Below are positions 61,634 to 64,000 of a stretch of 64,000 nucleotides of DNA, one piece after another. A program made the translations under genes and the position numbers. Numbering within the stretch: the first letter of the stretch is position 1; each line of letters starts with the position of its first letter. The notes below the pieces were generated by a model. It was not told the origin of the DNA. It saw only the letters and a program-made list of their open reading frames with translations, and made no database searches. Origin of the DNA: Sphingobacterium sp. CZ-UAM (GTDB lineage Bacteria; Bacteroidota; Bacteroidia; Sphingobacteriales; Sphingobacteriaceae); NCBI RefSeq assembly GCF_002000245.1, contig NZ_MTCM01000006.1, forward strand, positions 186,001-250,000, in the 5' to 3' direction.

Positions 61634-62380
61634 ATGATTATGAAAACATTATCGAACATACTTTTAGTATTGATGTTATCGTTCTTCGGTTTCGGACATT
61701 TATCCGCCCAGAATGATAGTCTGAACAAACAAATCTGGCGTAGTATCGGTGGCCAAGGCAAATGGGACTCCCTACAGTATCTCGCCTTTTCCGCGAAAGG
61801 AAATACAGTATCCGAAGAGTTATCCAATGAAGAACGTAAATTCCTTTTTAACCGAACCACGGGAGAATGTAGATTCGACGGGTTCAGTGGTTCTGATCAG
61901 GTAACCTATTTATTCAATTTTAAAGGAAGTAGCGCCGATAAACTTTTTATTGCCGGCAATGTAGCTACTGACGGACAGGAAATAAAGAAATCCATAAAAA
62001 ATCAACTTTTTGCGGATCTAAATCTGCTTCTGCTACCGACGCTAATAGAGCAGAGAAGTGTGCAGTTTAAAATTCAGGAAGAACGATTTATTGGTGGACA
62101 AAAACTCACCATCGCAAGTATTACCTCATCAGGCCCAGTTCTCGGCTCGAAACTGGACGGCTTAATCTATATCGATCAAAATACGGGCGAAATTACACGC
62201 TATGAATACACTGATAAATCAGAAAAAATCAGTTATGAGGTTGGCAAATACAAAGAAATAGGAGATGGGATACGTCTGCCTAGTTTATTTAGCGCTGCAA
62301 GCAACGACAAGAGAACCTGCGTATTCTCTTCGATTTCTTCCTTTGTACAAGTCGAGCAAAAGAAATTTAAAGAATTATAA
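61634..62380 (+). CDS. Secreted protein of unknown function
   Basis: A 248-residue protein (246 from the second ATG) with a signal peptide (MKTLSNILLVLMLSFFGFGHLSAQ). The mature part is a single soluble beta-rich domain (IWRSIGGQGKWDSLQYLAFSAKGN..., VTYLFNFKGSSADKLFIAGN, GLIYIDQNTGEITRYEYTDKSEKISYEVGKYKEIGDGIRLPSLF). The pattern resembles LolA/LolB-like or outer-membrane lipoprotein-carrier-like proteins, but I cannot assign it. The next gene starts 2 bases after it, so the two are linked. Confidence 0.75.
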   Translation: MIMKTLSNILLVLMLSFFGFGHLSAQNDSLNKQIWRSIGGQGKWDSLQYLAFSAKGNTVSEELSNEERKFLFNRTTGECRFDGFSGSDQVTYLFNFKGSSADKLFIAGNVATDGQEIKKSIKNQLFADLNLLLLPTLIEQRSVQFKIQEERFIGGQKLTIASITSSGPVLGSKLDGLIYIDQNTGEITRYEYTDKSEKISYEVGKYKEIGDGIRLPSLFSAASNDKRTCVFSSISSFVQVEQKKFKEL

Positions 62381-62382
62381 TT

Positions 62383-62712
62383 ATGATCAATTGGATAGAA
62401 TTAAATACAGAAGAACAATTACAGGAGCTTTATCAATCAGATAAAGTTTCCGCCATATTCAAGCACAGTACGACTTGTGGCATCAGTAATATGGCAAAAC
62501 GCAGCTTGGAACGGATGTCAAATACTGCTGATCAGGACTATTCAATTTATCTTTTAGACCTGTTGCGCTATCGTGCGCTTTCCAATGAAATTGCACAACG
62601 CTGGAATATCGAGCATCAATCCCCGCAGATACTTATTGTCGAAGGTAAAAATAGTCTTTACAATGCTTCACATGGGGATATCCAGTTTGACGAAATTGAA
62701 AAATACCTATAG
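62383..62712 (+). CDS. ytxJ: YtxJ-like bacillithiol-associated redox protein
   Basis: 109 residues with a thioredoxin-like fold and a single active-site Cys in the motif FKHSTTCGISNMAK near 34. This is the monothiol YtxJ/DUF2847 family, thought to act as a bacilliredoxin-type protein with bacillithiol. It also has the cis-Pro 'SPQILIVEGK' near 86. The persulfide dioxygenase in this window could use the same low-molecular-weight thiol, which is an inference. Confidence 0.9.
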   Translation: MINWIELNTEEQLQELYQSDKVSAIFKHSTTCGISNMAKRSLERMSNTADQDYSIYLLDLLRYRALSNEIAQRWNIEHQSPQILIVEGKNSLYNASHGDIQFDEIEKYL

Positions 62713-62988
62713 TTATTTGATCTTAAACACTTTGCCCTCATCATAGGCGCTCCGTGTGAGATTATCCCAAGTCATCATTCCTTTGGATTTTTTCCTTAAT
62801 TCACATGAATTTTTGGCAACGATGACTTGGGATTCCCCAACCACTTTTACCGTATTCTGTCGAATGACAGTCATTGTCCCTTCATACCTATATCTTCCGC
62901 AGACTCTTCGGTTAGCGTGGATGGCATCTGTAAAGTCACAATTATTTGACGGGAGCTGAGCTGTATCTGTTTGATTATTTATAAATCT
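62713..62988 (-). other. Stop-free frame without a normal start, possibly a gene remnant
   Basis: On the minus strand, 91 codons are open between a TAG and a TAA at 62713-62715. The TAA begins at the base after the convergent ytxJ stop. The last 53 codons can start at an ATG (62874), but coding-like sequence (CDFTDAIHANRRVCGRYRYEG...) continues upstream, where no ATG, GTG or TTG occurs in frame. It looks like the 3' part of a small protein gene downstream of the asparaginase gene. No family recognised. Confidence 0.45.
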
Positions 62989-64000
62989 CTACTTCTACCT
63001 TGCCATCTTTGGTTACGGTCCCTCTATACATACCTTCTGTATTAAACGGCATAGCGACATGTCCCTGTTTGTCCATGACGATCATTCCACCATCCCCGCC
63101 CATCTTTCCGATTCGATCAATGACTTCTTGGCCGGCTTGCCATACGTTATCGTTTTTATATTCCATTAAGGCCGAAACAGAGTATGCTGCTACATTACGT
63201 ATATAGAATTCGCCCCATCCGGTACAGGAAACCGCACAGGTCGCATTATTCGCATAAGTTCCAGCACCAATAATTGGTGAATCGCCTACGCGGCCAAATT
63301 TTTTGTTGGTCATCCCTCCGGTCGAGGTCCCTGCAGCTAAATTCCCCTGATTATCCAATGCTACACACCCTACCGTTCCAAATTTATAATCCTTGTTAAG
63401 GGTTCCTAAACGTGAGCTCTGCTTTTGATCGTGATCCAGCTGTGTTTTGGTACTGTCGCCTTTTTTAATTTTTTGCAAGGCATCCCAGCGTGTTTTAGTC
63501 CAAAAGTAAGATGGATCCACAAGTTGCAACCCGACTTCTTTGGCGAATTCTTCCGCTCCTTTGCCTACCATCATCACATGTTCGGATTTTTCCATCACCG
63601 CACGCGCTGCAGAAATGGGATTTCTAATGGTTGTAACCCCAGCAACTGCACCCGCAGCCAGTGTTTTACCTTCCATGATAGAGGCATCCAATTCATTTCT
63701 TCCCGCGTTTGTAAATACAGCTCCCTTTCCGGCATTAAACAAAGGAGAATCTTCCATCACATGAATAGCGTGTTCAACCGCATCCAAACTGGAATGTCCC
63801 GCCTTCAATTGGTTATAGCCGGCATTCAAAGCTTGTTCTAAGACAGTTTTATAAGCCTGCTCCATCGAGTCGGTCATATTTTTTTTCAAAATTGTCCCTG
63901 CTCCACCATGAATTGCCAGAACAAATTTTTCTTTCATTTCTTCTTTTTTATTTCCATCGTTGCGATTACAGGAAGCCGTAACCGCAGCAGCTCCGATAAT
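62975..64000 (-). CDS. Isoaspartyl peptidase / L-asparaginase, lipoprotein, cut by the right edge
   Basis: Ntn-hydrolase that cleaves beta-aspartyl dipeptides and asparagine. The frame runs past the ATG at 63937 to the right edge: the 21 additional codons read IIGAAAVTASCNRNDGNKKEE, a lipoprotein signal with the lipobox Cys. So the true start is outside the window and the enzyme is probably lipid-anchored. The catalytic Thr is in the segment FGTVGCVALDNQG (Thr about 188 from the ATG at 63937), where self-cleavage yields alpha and beta chains; IHGGAGTI near 9 and 'GTSTGGMTNKKFGRVGDSPIIGAGTYA' near 206 are family motifs. Confidence 0.93.
   Translation of the reverse strand: MIGAAAVTASCNRNDGNKKEEMKEKFVLAIHGGAGTILKKNMTDSMEQAYKTVLEQALNAGYNQLKAGHSSLDAVEHAIHVMEDSPLFNAGKGAVFTNAGRNELDASIMEGKTLAAGAVAGVTTIRNPISAARAVMEKSEHVMMVGKGAEEFAKEVGLQLVDPSYFWTKTRWDALQKIKKGDSTKTQLDHDQKQSSRLGTLNKDYKFGTVGCVALDNQGNLAAGTSTGGMTNKKFGRVGDSPIIGAGTYANNATCAVSCTGWGEFYIRNVAAYSVSALMEYKNDNVWQAGQEVIDRIGKMGGDGGMIVMDKQGHVAMPFNTEGMYRGTVTKDGKVEVEIYK

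Noticed and set aside
62756..62959. 67-codon plus-strand frame after ytxJ
   Set aside because: Sequence has no recognisable pattern; the minus-strand frame over the same stretch is more protein-like and ends exactly beside ytxJ.

Overview
The window comes from a Bacteroidota chromosome, most likely family Sphingobacteriaceae and probably Sphingobacterium. Several signs point there: many starts are preceded by the Bacteroidota -7 promoter element TAnnTTTG and few by a Shine-Dalgarno sequence; LpxC and FabZ are fused; there is a PorX-type response regulator/PglZ protein, a bacillithiol-linked YtxJ protein and a long-form GAPDH. Genes are densely packed and the content is chromosomal. I see no rRNA, tRNA, CRISPR array, integrase, transposase or phage gene.

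Layout. 1-8.2 kb: gamma-glutamyltransferase, a small lipoprotein, groES-groEL, then a sigma54-type activator-lptE-TPR protein-secG run. 8.2-17.5 kb: miaB, an OmpA-like lipoprotein, a carboxypeptidase-regulatory-domain protein, rlmD with a small partner, a TetR regulator, pheS, ssb and mutY. 17.5-27 kb: a nine-gene urease operon read leftward (porin, ureA, ureB, ureC, ureE, ureF, ureG, ureD and a second ureE-like gene), preceded by a response regulator/histidine kinase pair. 27-32.5 kb: a WG-repeat protein, a PH-like membrane protein and a reactive-sulfur operon (two YeeE/YedE half-transporters, TauE/SafE, persulfide dioxygenase-rhodanese). 32.5-45.6 kb: a membrane protein of unknown function, an M1 metallopeptidase, a Tat-exported beta-propeller glycosidase-like protein, hemW, long GAPDH, waaA, a UDP-glucuronate-decarboxylase-like epimerase, galE, and a TPR/LuxR regulator. 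45.7-58 kb: formyl-THF cyclo-ligase, efp, an ABC ATPase, the lipid A genes lpxA, lpxC/fabZ and lpxD, an HD phosphohydrolase, porX, tsaE, another ABC ATPase, an esterase and alanine dehydrogenase. 58-64 kb: a CapD/FlaA1-like nucleotide-sugar dehydratase, a TPR membrane protein, ribH, a secreted protein, ytxJ and an isoaspartyl peptidase/asparaginase cut by the right edge.

The most unusual finding is in the urease operon. UreC has about 48 extra N-terminal residues with a twin-arginine-like motif (NRREWIK) and a hydrophobic stretch. The only ATG lies 6 bases after the ureB stop, so the extension cannot be trimmed away by choosing another Met. The operon begins with an outer-membrane porin and carries no urea permease. 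Together this suggests, as an inference, a urease assembled in the cytoplasm and exported by Tat to the periplasm. The same operon encodes two divergent UreE-like nickel chaperones. Other structures without an obvious explanation are an array about 170 bp long with an 11-bp period (43431-43601), a 12-bp inverted repeat around the tetR promoter whose arms lie 52 bp (five turns) apart, a 20-bp palindrome in front of the sulfur operon, several promoters placed 4-8 bases before the start codon (leaderless-type), and a stop-free frame without a proper start after the asparaginase gene.
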